Shown here in pieces: positions 23,267 through 34,680 of a DNA stretch of 64,000 bases. The notes beneath the pieces were generated by a model. It ran no database searches. It had not been told where the DNA came from and worked only from the letters and a program-made list of their open reading frames with translations. Position 1 is the first letter of the stretch, and each line of letters starts with the position of its first letter. The stretch is taken from NCBI GenBank assembly GCA_027924645.1, contig BSBN01000495.1, positions 620,001-684,000 of the forward strand, in the 5' to 3' direction. The position numbers and the translations under genes are program-made. The DNA comes from Cunninghamia lanceolata (lineage: Eukaryota; Streptophyta; Pinopsida; Cupressales; Cupressaceae).

Positions 23267-24711
23267 TGATGCAAAGTGGCACAAAGGAAGCAACAATGAA
23301 CACTATTCTCTACCCACTCACCCACTTCACTACTTCAATCCAACCAAAGTCACATCCAAGGGCATATTAGGTATTTGTTGTCCAGGATGTTATCCAACCT
23401 TCAAGGCTCCTTCCACACCTTAAGATAGGTCTACAAACACCTTTCCCATAGTTGGTTTGATCCCCAACTTCTCACAACTCTCCAACCCTTACTTGGCCTA
23501 GTGAGGCTACTAGCCTTCCTAAACCAGTTTTCACTACACAACTTGACAAAACCCTAAATGACTAGACAAACAAATGGTGGATTTGAATACCCTTTAGGGT
23601 AATCTAACAAAATTACAAACCTCCAGTTCTAACTCTACTCCAGCAACTCAAAACACCCACTAGGTCTCTAGGCCTAATTGATCAATTTAGGGCTAGGTTA
23701 CAAAGCAAATGGTCTAAGTTGGGTTCATAAAACTAGGACAGGAACTTGGAACACTTCCTCAACCTGTAAACATCTCACAAACCACCATGCATTCATTCAC
23801 CTATCAGATTTTATCATTTACCACCCTAAATTGCACATTTCTTGGTCAAATACATAGAGATATTTGACCTAGGGCATCACTCCAAAAATCAAGGACTGTC
23901 TTTCCTGGCCAAAAGATTTTGAAATCAAGTAATATACAGCCCTAGCCTACATTTCACCAAGTGGCATGAGATTTCACCAGTTGGAATGCATTCTAGGGCA
24001 AGTTTTGTATGACAAACCCTAGAAATCAGGGTTTTAGACCAGTTTGAAAACAAAATGCAATATCTTCCTCCTACAATCACTTCAAGACCTCAAACTTGAT
24101 GCATTTGAACCCTGACTCAATCTAGTTTCAGAAAAATCACATTGATCCAATTGGCCAATCCATACAGGCTGTACAATAGTAGAAAATCTTGGAAAAATAG
24201 TCAGTTTTCTTTTTTTTTTGTGCCCAAAACACTGTACAGAGTCTTCTCTCTCATACTAGAGCAGGATGTCCACCATATCAACCCATCCAAGTCAGTATGC
24301 AACTTGCAAAAATAGTTTTACCCACCAAAAGTGGGTTGGGACCAACCAAATATGTTATGCCATATTGACAACTATGGCATTTTGTATTAACACAAGGATG
24401 TCGATTGGTTTAGCATGGCCAATGGAACCTAAACATCCACCATACTCCCTAAAACATGACAAAACATCAAGACTACCAACTAGACTCAAAAAAACCATCA
24501 TTAGACCTTCTAGGCCTAAGTGACTCAACTAGGGTCCAAATGGACTAAGAAGGATTTGAGGTTTATATGGTCACCCCAAACCTCTTGACCATACAAAATG
24601 GACCTTACAACCATGGCTAAAAATCCTTATTACAAACATACTGAAAAAAACCCACAACTTAACAAAAATGCTATCAAAATGCTTCAAATTGCTTTTAGGT
24701 GCCCTGCACCA
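23267..24711 (-). repeat. Element D 5' LTR
   Basis: 1445 bp, TG...CA form on the plus strand, about 95-96% like 17136-18576 by eye. Confidence 0.92.
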
Positions 24712-24949
24712 AAGGTGCTCGAAACACATAAGTTACACTTATGTAACAAAGAGAAAACTTAATGCAAGGTCCTCTAGGACCAATGTGCAGAAGAAAATGC
24801 CACCTAGGAAAACTATGAGGATATTTATGCAAGATTACTCCATCTCTTTTAAAAGCTTTTTACTATGTTGAGATAACACTTTTTTATTATGTTGGTTTGT
24901 TTTGGAGACATTAAATCATCGGGGACGATAATTCTTATGGGGGGAGATA
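24712..24949 (+). pseudogene. Element A chromodomain-like tail, 3' end and polypurine tract
   Basis: Starts with the second AAGGT, then the A frame resumes (LETHKLHL). The CKVL and ATWEDYEDIYARL type sequence resembles the end of a chromodomain and is shared with element B (about 30620-30700). The stretch ends with ATGGGGGGAGATA at 24937-24949, directly before the 3' LTR, acting as the polypurine tract that primes second-strand synthesis. Confidence 0.75.
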
Positions 24950-25130
24950 TGTTACATCCCCAACTTATGATTTAGCCTAATCTTACTTATGATTTAGCCT
25001 AATCTTACTTTTATGTGGTAAATAAGATGATTAATCTTAGATTAATGATTTGATATTTATGGAAAATATCAAGTAGAATCATTAATTACATAAATATTGA
25101 ATTATGTTCTATTAAGAATGAGATTATTTA
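24950..25130 (+). repeat. Element A 3' LTR, first part
   Basis: Matches 636-800 from the TG onward, with one extra 24-bp tandem duplication (around 24963-25010). It is cut at 25130 by element B; ATTTA (25126-25130) is the target duplication. Confidence 0.92.
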
Positions 25131-28100
25131 TGTTACATCCCTAATTTTGTCCTATTATTACTTTTTACTTTTACTTTGACATAAGTAAATTTATTATGAT
25201 GTTTGGATCAATGACAAGGAAAGACATGGATTATATTGAATTTCATTTATGAAATTATGCAAATGATTATGTTATTATCAATTTAATATTTGCACTATGA
25301 GATTTGATTTATTATTTAAGTAATGATGCACTGATCATAATTCGTTTGGTTACGAGTTTGATACAGGATTGCAGGTTTTCAGATGACTCAGAGAAAGAGA
25401 AAGAGTATCTTTCGAGGAGAGAGATATAGACCTCGGGTTATGAGTGGTCAATTTTCCAAATGAGTATTAGTGATTAACAAAAATGTGAACCAGTGCTGTA
25501 AGAGGTAAGTTTTGTCTTGTCAGTTTACTCTTGAACCCAATTGACAGGAAGTTGATATCCTTCAAATCTATTCTAATTAAGTCATTGTGTGTTGACATAG
25601 TCATTTGTAATGTAAACGATGTTGTCTGAGTAAGAATTATGACCATTTACATTTAACATAAAAGTTACGATGTAATTGTCATAAAGTGGTTGTGTTATCA
25701 TCATTAAGTCACTTAAGTGTTTTATTGTCGATGTTTAACGTCAAATAATGATCTCGTCAAGTTGACGTGATTTTATCTAAAAATTGCAATGGGGAGGTGA
25801 ACTCAACCCATTCACGTAATTCATAAATCGTTATTTTATTGCTATTAGTCTTATTTGATTAAATCATAACTATCGAAAGAGATCAATGTTATGTAGGCCA
25901 TATTTGATATAAACAAATAGATATATTTATAAACCAAATAAGGATAATACCCCATATTATTTAATAAGACTTATCCAATTAAGTATCCTTGAGCATGTAA
26001 ATTATAAAACCTTCATTAATTCAAGTGATGGACATGAGATCACTTAAAAGTGATCAATAAATGACCATCAACGGTTATACTTGTGTTGACCTCTTTTAAG
26101 AGGGAATGTCGTATTATCGTTATACTTGATGAACTTTTCCACATTCTGTGCCTTAACAAAAACATGTGTTCATCTCTGTTGATTAAATGGGATCGGCTGT
26201 AAATTGAATGGGGGAGTGGTTTGCTGCAATTTTGAATTACCTTTCAATTGAGGGAGTGGTAGAAACTGATTCATAATGAGCTTTGAAGAGTCATTAAATC
26301 CCACAGCTCTTTATGAGTGAAGGCATATAGGAATCAAGGTGGAGAGAGAGAACACATATGGAGATCGTGGGAAAATAGAGAGAAGAGATCACTTCCATAA
26401 CACAGAGGTGTAGGCGCCATCATATAGGCAGACTGAACATTATACTTAGCTGTAGATAACTCATTGAGCCATCGCTAGGTATCACTTAGTATCTGTGTGA
26501 TGATAACAATAGAATTGTATTGATTCATAATGTCTTTTGGTTGCATATTAGGAGAATCGATATTCTCTTTTAATATGTTTATGATATTTGATTCATAAAC
26601 AACGAATTGTATAATGATTGTTTTCATTATGTTTTAAACCATTTGGAGTAAATGATATCGCTATTATAAGCTAGCTAGCCAATGCTCCCAAAGGCTAAAT
26701 AGCCTAAGTCGAGGATCATTGTATTGTGTCGAAGTCTATTTATTAAATGACATAACTGTAGAAATGATATTTTGTTCATTATATTCCAATACATCGTAGA
26801 GGGTCTTCTTTTTAAGTAGTCATTTATATAGAATATATAGTCAAATTAGAGAGAAGGTTCGATAGACTGAAAGTTGGTTATGAGATATTTTATACCACTC
26901 TCATACATATTAAGTGCCATGAAGAACTATGATAGGTTTTTAAACATAGATGAGTAAGATACTTAAATCTTTGAGGTGGTTAATGGAAGTATGAAACCAT
27001 TTCTTGTTAAGTTCATAAATGTCTATAATGGTTTCTTTTCAAAGATAACTTAGAAATCTTATTAAGCTCGGGAAGCCACCTTTTATATCAATCGAGTGAT
27101 AACTCATTGGAAATGTTATGAAAGAGACATTAAGGTCCATAGGACTATCCTTACAACATATTCGGTAAATGAGAATAACTTTGTAGTAAACCATTATGAT
27201 GTGATTAAACTAAGTCTAGCTAGATAATAGCTTGAGTGGAATCATAAATTAGTATATAAGAAGTGATGGACAATGACATCACATGAAGGTAAGTTGAAAG
27301 TATTCATATTCCTTTTGTATATAAGTTAGTATCTATTACAAAACCATAGTATTCTTAACCTTGGTTGAGTTAAACCAAAGGTCGTTTATAAACCTTAGAC
27401 TTGAAGTTATGAGATAGGGTTAGTTTGGATATAATGGATTATTCAAGGGTAAAATAAAACCCTAGTTTAACCTAGAAGGGTTAAAGATTATTTGATGACA
27501 CGTTTATGGTTAAAACCTGTTTAGTTATTTTATGGGGGTAGACATTAAAGGGTTGAGAACCCTAAATAATAAATGTTCATATTTATCTTATTGAAAAGAG
27601 ATCTGTTATTAGTCAATAATGTTTAACCTTAGGTAGAGGAACATATTTGTTGGTTACAAGTCGACTTGAGACATAAGTCATAAGCCTCAGGTTTTGCAAG
27701 CATGCAAGAGGTACCATTAAATGGTTAGTCAAACATTAAATTCATTATACCTTTTGGTCACAACTTCTCTTGGCTATTACTTATCGATAAGTGATGAATC
27801 TCAAATGTTACAAAGATGCAAAGAGATACCCAAGAATAGATAGTCATTCCATAAGGGCTATGGAGCAATGACAGTGTCTTGTGAATACACATAAGTTAGA
27901 AAGACTAGATTTGAGTTAGATAAAACTCTTTAGTTAAACCTTAACTTGACCAAATAAGGTATTTATTTATATTAAAGCATTGTGATCATTATATAGATCA
28001 TGATTGAAGGGACAAGTGTCCTAACTATGCATAATTATTCTTACTTGTAAGAATGGAAATAGTTTCCTAGACTATGATGCTTGACCTGGGTAAGGTAACC

Positions 28101-28993
28101 ATCTTAGTCATTATTAATCGATATAAAATTCTTATGAATTGATAAGTCTTGGACTTCAGGTATTGAAATGATGCAATAAGAATCCTCATGATGAAAGGTA
28201 GCCGATAAGGTCTATGGAATATAGACAGTAAAGGAAAACTTGTCTAGGTCAGGAAGTCTAAAATGTTGAAGTTGTCGAAACATTATAGTTATATATAATT
28301 GACGAAGTCAAACTGTAGGAATATGATAGTATCCAAGTTGAGTTGGGGTGGGTGAACATTATGACAATATTCATTGCGAATGTCAATTTATATTGAAACT
28401 ATGGCCATAGTAATGCATATGTCTCTGAATGCATTGTCGGTTCACTGTATCTAGATTGCACAACCTATCAGAAATCATACTTAGCTAGAGGGTATCTAGG
28501 GTTGTATGATTGATAGAGTTGTGTAGGATACAATACTATATACTCGGAAAGGCAAATTACCACTGATCACCTTTGGTCTATATTCCTCGTGAAGGGTAGG
28601 GCCACTTCCTTTGTGGAAGATGTGTGGGAGACCACCGGTCTTTGGATGAAGGTAAATCATTGGAAAGATTCTCTCTAGCAGAAGACATGCCGAGGCTTGT
28701 GATAAAGATTTCAGATTTCTAGATGAATTATATATTTGAGACTTGTGTTTATGGAGACTATGTAAAACATTATCTAATGTAGATATTTGTAATTGATATA
28801 CTTTTTTAAACATTATACTTGAGAAAGACAATATGGTTTATTGTATTTTGTAATGAGAAATCTTGTAATTATAGTTACTTGATTATATGTTGAATAAAGG
28901 AAAAATTTTCTCTATCTCATTTTTTTACCTTGTTAAATTACTTTATGGTAAATTTTCTAGTTTCACTATGTTTTAAGAATGTGGATGCCATTA
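25131..28993 (+). repeat. Element B 5' LTR
   Basis: About 3863 bp, aligned with 30808-34680. The right edge near 28991-28993 is set by matching the end of the 3' LTR, and the terminal bases have decayed. No coding content. Confidence 0.88.
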
Positions 28994-30807
28994 GACTTAC
29001 AGATACCTTTATCGTATTCATAAAACTCATGAACAGTTTGTTTAGAGATTGTTTTAGACAAGTTTGTTCCAGCCTTTCTAAAAGATATAATTATTCATTC
29101 TAAGAATGAAGGAGAACATAACCAACATGTGCAAGTGGTTCTGCAATGGTTAAGGGAAGCAGTTTTTAGTGAATAGATAAAAGTCAAAAGACAAATGATC
29201 TATTAAGAGAGAACAGAATAGTTGAAGCTTTGAGTCAGAGGGGATATATTTCTTCAATTATCACTATTCATGCAAACTTTAAAGATTAAGTGTTGCAAAA
29301 TTTATTAGGTGATGAATATTATGAGCAAGTCAAGCAAGCTCTTATCGTAAATCCTAAAGATTCAAGGTATGATAGGTTTCATTTTGATTCTGACGGATTA
29401 TTGAATTCCAGAGGAAGAATATGTGTTTCTAATTCTACTAAATTAAGGAATCTAGTATGGAAAGAAGTTCATACCGCACCATACTCCAAACATCCTAGAG
29501 TAACCAAACCTCTAGCGGATGTTAAACCTATTTATTTTTGGAAAGGAATGAAGAATGATGCTACAAGATTTGTAGCAAGCTGTTTAGAATGTCAAAGGGT
29601 AAAAAGCAGGGCATCAACACCTTGTAGGATTCTTGTACCCCCATGATGTGCTAGAGTCAAAATGGCAAGTTATTAGTATGGATTTTGTTCAAGGTCTTCC
29701 TATGTCAAGGAATAGACATGATGCCATTTTAGTTGTGGTTGATAAACTCACAAAGGTAGCTCATTTTATACCAGGTAATTTCATTGATGGAGCACCTGTG
29801 TTAGCTCACAAATTTGTGCAAGAGGTGTTTAGATTGCATGGCTTCCCTAAAAAAAAATATCTCGGATAGAGATGCATGTGTAACATCAAGGTTTTGGCAA
29901 ACTTTATTTTTTGCACTAAGCACTAAACTCAATGTGAGTATATCTTATCATCCTATAACTAATGGGCAAACTGAGAGAGTTAAACAAGTTTTAGAAGATT
30001 TGTTACAAACGTATTGCATAGATCAATAATATAAGTAGGGAGACTACTTATCACTTGTGATTTTTTTTTTTAACAATACCTAAATTTTTCTATTAAGATG
30101 GCTTGAATTGAAAAAATGGATAGAAAAGATGTCGAACTCCTACAAGATGGGTAAGCTAGAAGATATGATTAGTATTAGTTCATAACTGTTATAGGAAATG
30201 GATGAAAAGATTTAGCTAATTAGAAAAGATCAGTGGAAATTGATAATAAATGAAAAAGTTACATTGATGATAAGTGCACACTAAGACAATTCTCGGTTAG
30301 AGAAGGAAAGTTCTTGTGAGGGTCAAACCCTAGAAAAAGTTTCATAAAGTATGGAATGTATTCCAAACTAGTTCCTAAGTATAAAGGACTTTTCTAAATT
30401 TTTAAGGTTATCAATTCTATTGATTACAAGAATCAATCTATTACTAGTTATTGCTAGGAGGCATAATGCTTTTTGTGATTCATAAATGAAAAATATATTT
30501 ATGTGATATATGAATACTATATTCTAAGAATGTTTTACAAGTATAGAACCTAGGAATGGTTATGATCAAGCTTCTAAAATGCTTAAGGTTTGCAAACACT
30601 ATTTGTGTAACATAGAAATCTTGTAGTGCAAGTTCCAATGGGATCAATATGCTGAGGAAAATGCTACATGGGAGGATTACCATGAATTTTATCAAAAATT
30701 TTCTTATTTATTTTATGCTGTTACCAGTTGAAAATAATGAACTTGGTTTTTAGTTGCATTTTGATACTTTATATCATTGAGGATGATGAATCTTTAGGGG
30801 AAGGATA
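28994..30807 (+). pseudogene. Element B pol remnant (RT scrap, integrase, chromodomain-like end)
   Basis: 29015-29160 reads like the RT segment around the catalytic Asp pair of element A, with damage. 29200-29290 matches the end of RNase H. 29290-29646 gives the integrase HHCC region (LVWKEVHTAPYSKH, CLECQRVK). 29633-30029 gives the core ([20 protein letters not shown], then SYHPITNGQTERVKQVLEDL) with a frameshift near 29860. The C-terminal part to about 30460 is badly decayed. A chromodomain-like ENATWEDYHEFYQ lies near 30650-30690. AGGGGAAGGAT before the 3' LTR is the polypurine tract. Confidence 0.85.
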
Positions 30808-33800
30808 AGTTACACCCCTAATTTTGTCTTGTTATTACTTTTTACTTTTACTTGGACATAAGTAAATTTATTATGATGTTTGGATCAATGACAAGGAAAT
30901 ACATGGATTATATTGAATGTCATTTATGAAATTATGGAAATGAATATGTTATTATCAATTTAATATTTGCACTATGAGATTTGATTTATTATTTCAATAA
31001 TGATGCATTAATCATAATTCGTTTGGTTATGCATTTGATACAGGATTACAAGTTTTTAGATGACTCTTGGAGAAAAGAGAGAGAGTATCTTTCAAAGAGA
31101 GAGATATAGACCTTGGGTTAAGAGTGGTCAATTTTCCAAACAAGTATTAGTGATTAAAAAAAATGTGAACTAGTGTCGTACGAGGTAAGTTTTGTCTTGT
31201 CAATTTACTCTTGAACCCAATTGATAGGAAGTTGATATCTTATGAATCTATTCTAGTTAAGTTGTTGTGTGTCAACATAGTCGTTTGTAATGTAAATGGC
31301 ATCATCTGAGTAAGAATTATGACCATTTATGTTTAATGTAAAAGTTATGACGTAATTGTCGTAAAGTGGTTGTGTTATCATTATTAAGTCACTTAAGTGT
31401 TTTATTGTTGACGTTTAATGTCAAATGACGATCTCATCAAGTCGACGTGATTTTATCGAAAGATTGTGATGGGGAGGTGAACTTGACCCATTCACATAAT
31501 CTGTAAATCATTATTTTATTGCTATTTTTCTTATTTGATTAAATCATAACTATCAAAAGAGATCGATGTTATGTAGGCCTTATTTGATATAAACAAATAG
31601 ATATATTTATAAACCAAATGAGGATAATACCTCATATTATTTAGTAAGACTTATCTAAATAAGTAGCCTTGAGCATGTAAATTATAACGCCTTTATTAAT
31701 TCAAGTGATGGAGTTGAGATCACTTAAAAGTGATCAATAAATGACCATCGACGGTTATACTTGTGTCAACCTCTTTTAAGAGGGAACGTGGTATTATCAT
31801 TATACTTGATGAACTTTTCCACATCCTATGCCTTAATGAAAACATGTGTTAATCTCTACTGATTAAATGGGATCAGTTGTAAACTAAATGGGGGAGTGGT
31901 CTGTTGCAATTCTGAATTACCTTTCAATTGAGGGAGTGGTAGAAACTGATTCATAATGAGCTTTGAAGAGTCATTAAATCCCACGGCTCTTTTTGAGTGA
32001 AGGCAAATTGGAATCAGGGTGGAGAGAGAGAACACATATGTAGATCATGGGAAAATAGAGAGAAGAGATCGCTGCCATAACACAGAGGTGTAGGCGCAAT
32101 CATATAGGTAGACTGAACATTATACTTAGTTGTAGATAACTCATTGAGCCATCATCAGGTATCACATAGTATCTGTGTGATGATAACAATAGAATTGTAT
32201 TGATTCATAATGTCTTTTGGTTGCATATTTAGGAGAATCGATATTATCTTTTAATATGTCTATGATATTGATTCATAAATAGCAAACTGTATAAATATTG
32301 TTTTCATTATGTTTTTTGGAGTAAATGATATCGCTATTATAAGTTGGTTGGCCGACGCTCCCAGTGGATAAATAGCCTGAGTCAAGGATCATTGTATTGT
32401 GTCAAAGTCTGTTTATTAAATGACATAACTGTAGAAATGATATTTTGTTCATTATATTCCAATACACTGTAGAGGGTCTTCTTTTTAAGTAGTTAATTAT
32501 ATAGAAAATATAGTCGAATTAGAGAGAAGGTTCGATATTAAGATAGACTGAAAGTTGGTTATGAGATATTTTATATTGCTCTCAGACCTATTAAGTGCCA
32601 TGAAGAACTATGATAGGTTTTTAAACATAGATGAGTAAGATACTTAAATCTTTGAGGTGGTTAATGAAATTATGAAACCATTTCTTGTTAAGTTTATAAA
32701 TGTCTATAATGGTTTCTTTTCAAAGAGAACTTAGAAATCTTATTAAGCTTGGGAAGCAACCTTTTATATCAATCGAGTGATAACTCATTGGAAATGTTAT
32801 GAAGGAGACATTAAGGTCCATAGGACTATCCTTAAAATGTATTCGGTAAATGAGAATAACTTTGTAGTAAACCATTATGATGTGATTAAAGAAAGTCCAA
32901 CTAGATAAGAACTTGAGTGGAATCATATAAGAGTATATAAGAAGTGATGGACAATGACATCATGTGAAGGTACATTGAAAGTATTCATATTCCTTTTGTA
33001 TAGAAGTTATTATCTATTAAAAAACCATAGTATTCTTAACCTTGGTTGAGTTAAACCAAAGGTCATTTATAAACCTTAGTCTTGAAGTTATGAGATAGGG
33101 TTATTTTGGATATAATGGATTACTCAACGGTAAAATAAAACCCTAGTTTAACCTAGAAGGGTTAAAGATTATTTGATGACACTTATATTGTTATAACCTG
33201 TTTAGTTATTTTATGGGGGTAGACATTAAAGGGTCGAGAACCCTAAATAATAAATGTCCATATTTATCTTATTGAAAAGAGATTTGTTATTAGTCGATAA
33301 TGTTTAACCTTAGGTAAAGGAACCTATTTGTTGGTTACAAGTTGACTTGAGACATAAGTCATAAGCCTCAGGTTTTGCAAGCATGCAAGAGGTACCATTA
33401 AATGGTTAGTCAAACATTAAATTCATTATACCTTTTGGTCACAACTTCTCTTAGCTATTACTTGTCGATAAGTGATGAATCTCAAATGTTACAAAGATGC
33501 AAAGAGATACCCAAGAATGGATAGTCATTCCATAAGGTCTATGGAGCAATGACAGTGTCTTGTGAATACACCTAAGTCAGAAAGACTAGAATTGAGTTAG
33601 ATAAAACTCTTTAGTTAAACCTTAACTTGACCAAATAAGATCTTTATTTATATTAAATCATTGTGATCATTATATAGATCATGATTGAAGGGACAAGTGC
33701 CCTAACTATGTATAATTATTCTTACTTGTAAGAAGGGAAATAGTTTTCTAGACTATGATGCTTGACCGGGGTAAGGTGACCATCTTAGTTGTTATTAATC

Positions 33801-34680
33801 GATTTAAAATTCTTATGAATTGATAAGTCTTAGACCTCAGGTATTGCAATGATGCAATAAGAATCCTCATGAAGAAAGCTAGTTGATAAGGTCTATGGAA
33901 TATAGACAGTCAAGGAAAACTTGTCTAGGTCGGGAAGACTAAAATGCTGAAGTTGTCAAAACTTTATAGTTATATATAATTGACCATGTTGAATTGTAGG
34001 AATATGATAGTATCCAAGTTGAGTTAGGGTGGGTGAACATTACGACAATGTTTATTGTGAACATCAATTTATATTGAAACTATGGCCATAGTAATGCATA
34101 TGTCTCTGCATGCATTGTCGGTTCACTATATCTGGATTGCACAACCTATCGAAAATCATACTTAGCTAGAGGGTATCTAGGATTGTATGATTGGTAGAGT
34201 TGTTTAGGATACAACAATATGTACTCAGAAAGGCAAATTACCACTAGCCACCTTTGGTCTATATTCCTCGTGAAGGGTAGGGCCACTGCCTATGTGGAAG
34301 ATGTGTGGGAGACTGCCAGTCTATAGATGGAGGTAAATCACTAGAAAGATACTCTCTTTCTAGCAGAAGACATGCCGAGGCTTGTGATAAAGATGTCATA
34401 TTTCCGGATGCACTATCTCTTTGAGACTTGTATTTATTGAGACTATGTAAAACATTAGCTAATGTAGATATTTGTAATTGATTAACTTTTCTAAACATTG
34501 TACTTGAGAAAGACAATATGGTTTATTGCCTTTTGTAATGAGAAATCTTGTAATTGTAGCTACTTGGTTATATGTTGAATAAAGGAAAAATTTTCTCTAT
34601 CTCATTTTTTTTTTACCTTGTTAAATTACTTTATGGTAAATTTTCCAGTTTCACTATATTTTAAGAACGTCGATGTTATA
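30808..34680 (+). repeat. Element B 3' LTR
   Basis: 3873 bp. Starts AGTTACACCCC (decayed TG) and ends GATGTTATA directly before ATTTA. Confidence 0.9.

Larger units (their letters stand above)
17136..24711 (-). mobile_element. Element D: near-complete Ty3/gypsy chromovirus
   Basis: 7.6 kb on the minus strand. LTRs at 23267-24711 (5') and 17136-18576 (3') are TGATGC...GCACCA on the plus strand and about 95-96% alike by eye. It is flanked by AAGGT. It has an iMet primer site, gag, protease, RT, RNase H, integrase and a C-terminal chromodomain in the order typical of plant chromoviruses. It carries a handful of stops, a substituted zinc-knuckle Cys and an Asp-to-Asn change in the integrase core, so it is probably dead but structurally intact. 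Confidence 0.93.
25131..34680 (+). mobile_element. Element B: LTR retrotransposon with 3.87-kb LTRs and a deleted body
   Basis: LTRs at 25131-28993 and 30808-34680 match closely along their length. It is flanked by ATTTA at 25126-25130 and 34681-34685. The 1.8-kb body keeps only scraps of RT, the RNase H tail, integrase and a chromodomain-like end. The primer site, gag and protease are gone, since RT-like sequence starts within about 30 bp of the LTR. Its LTR ends resemble those of A (TGTTACATCCC start, TGTTAYA end), so A and B belong to related families. Confidence 0.9.
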
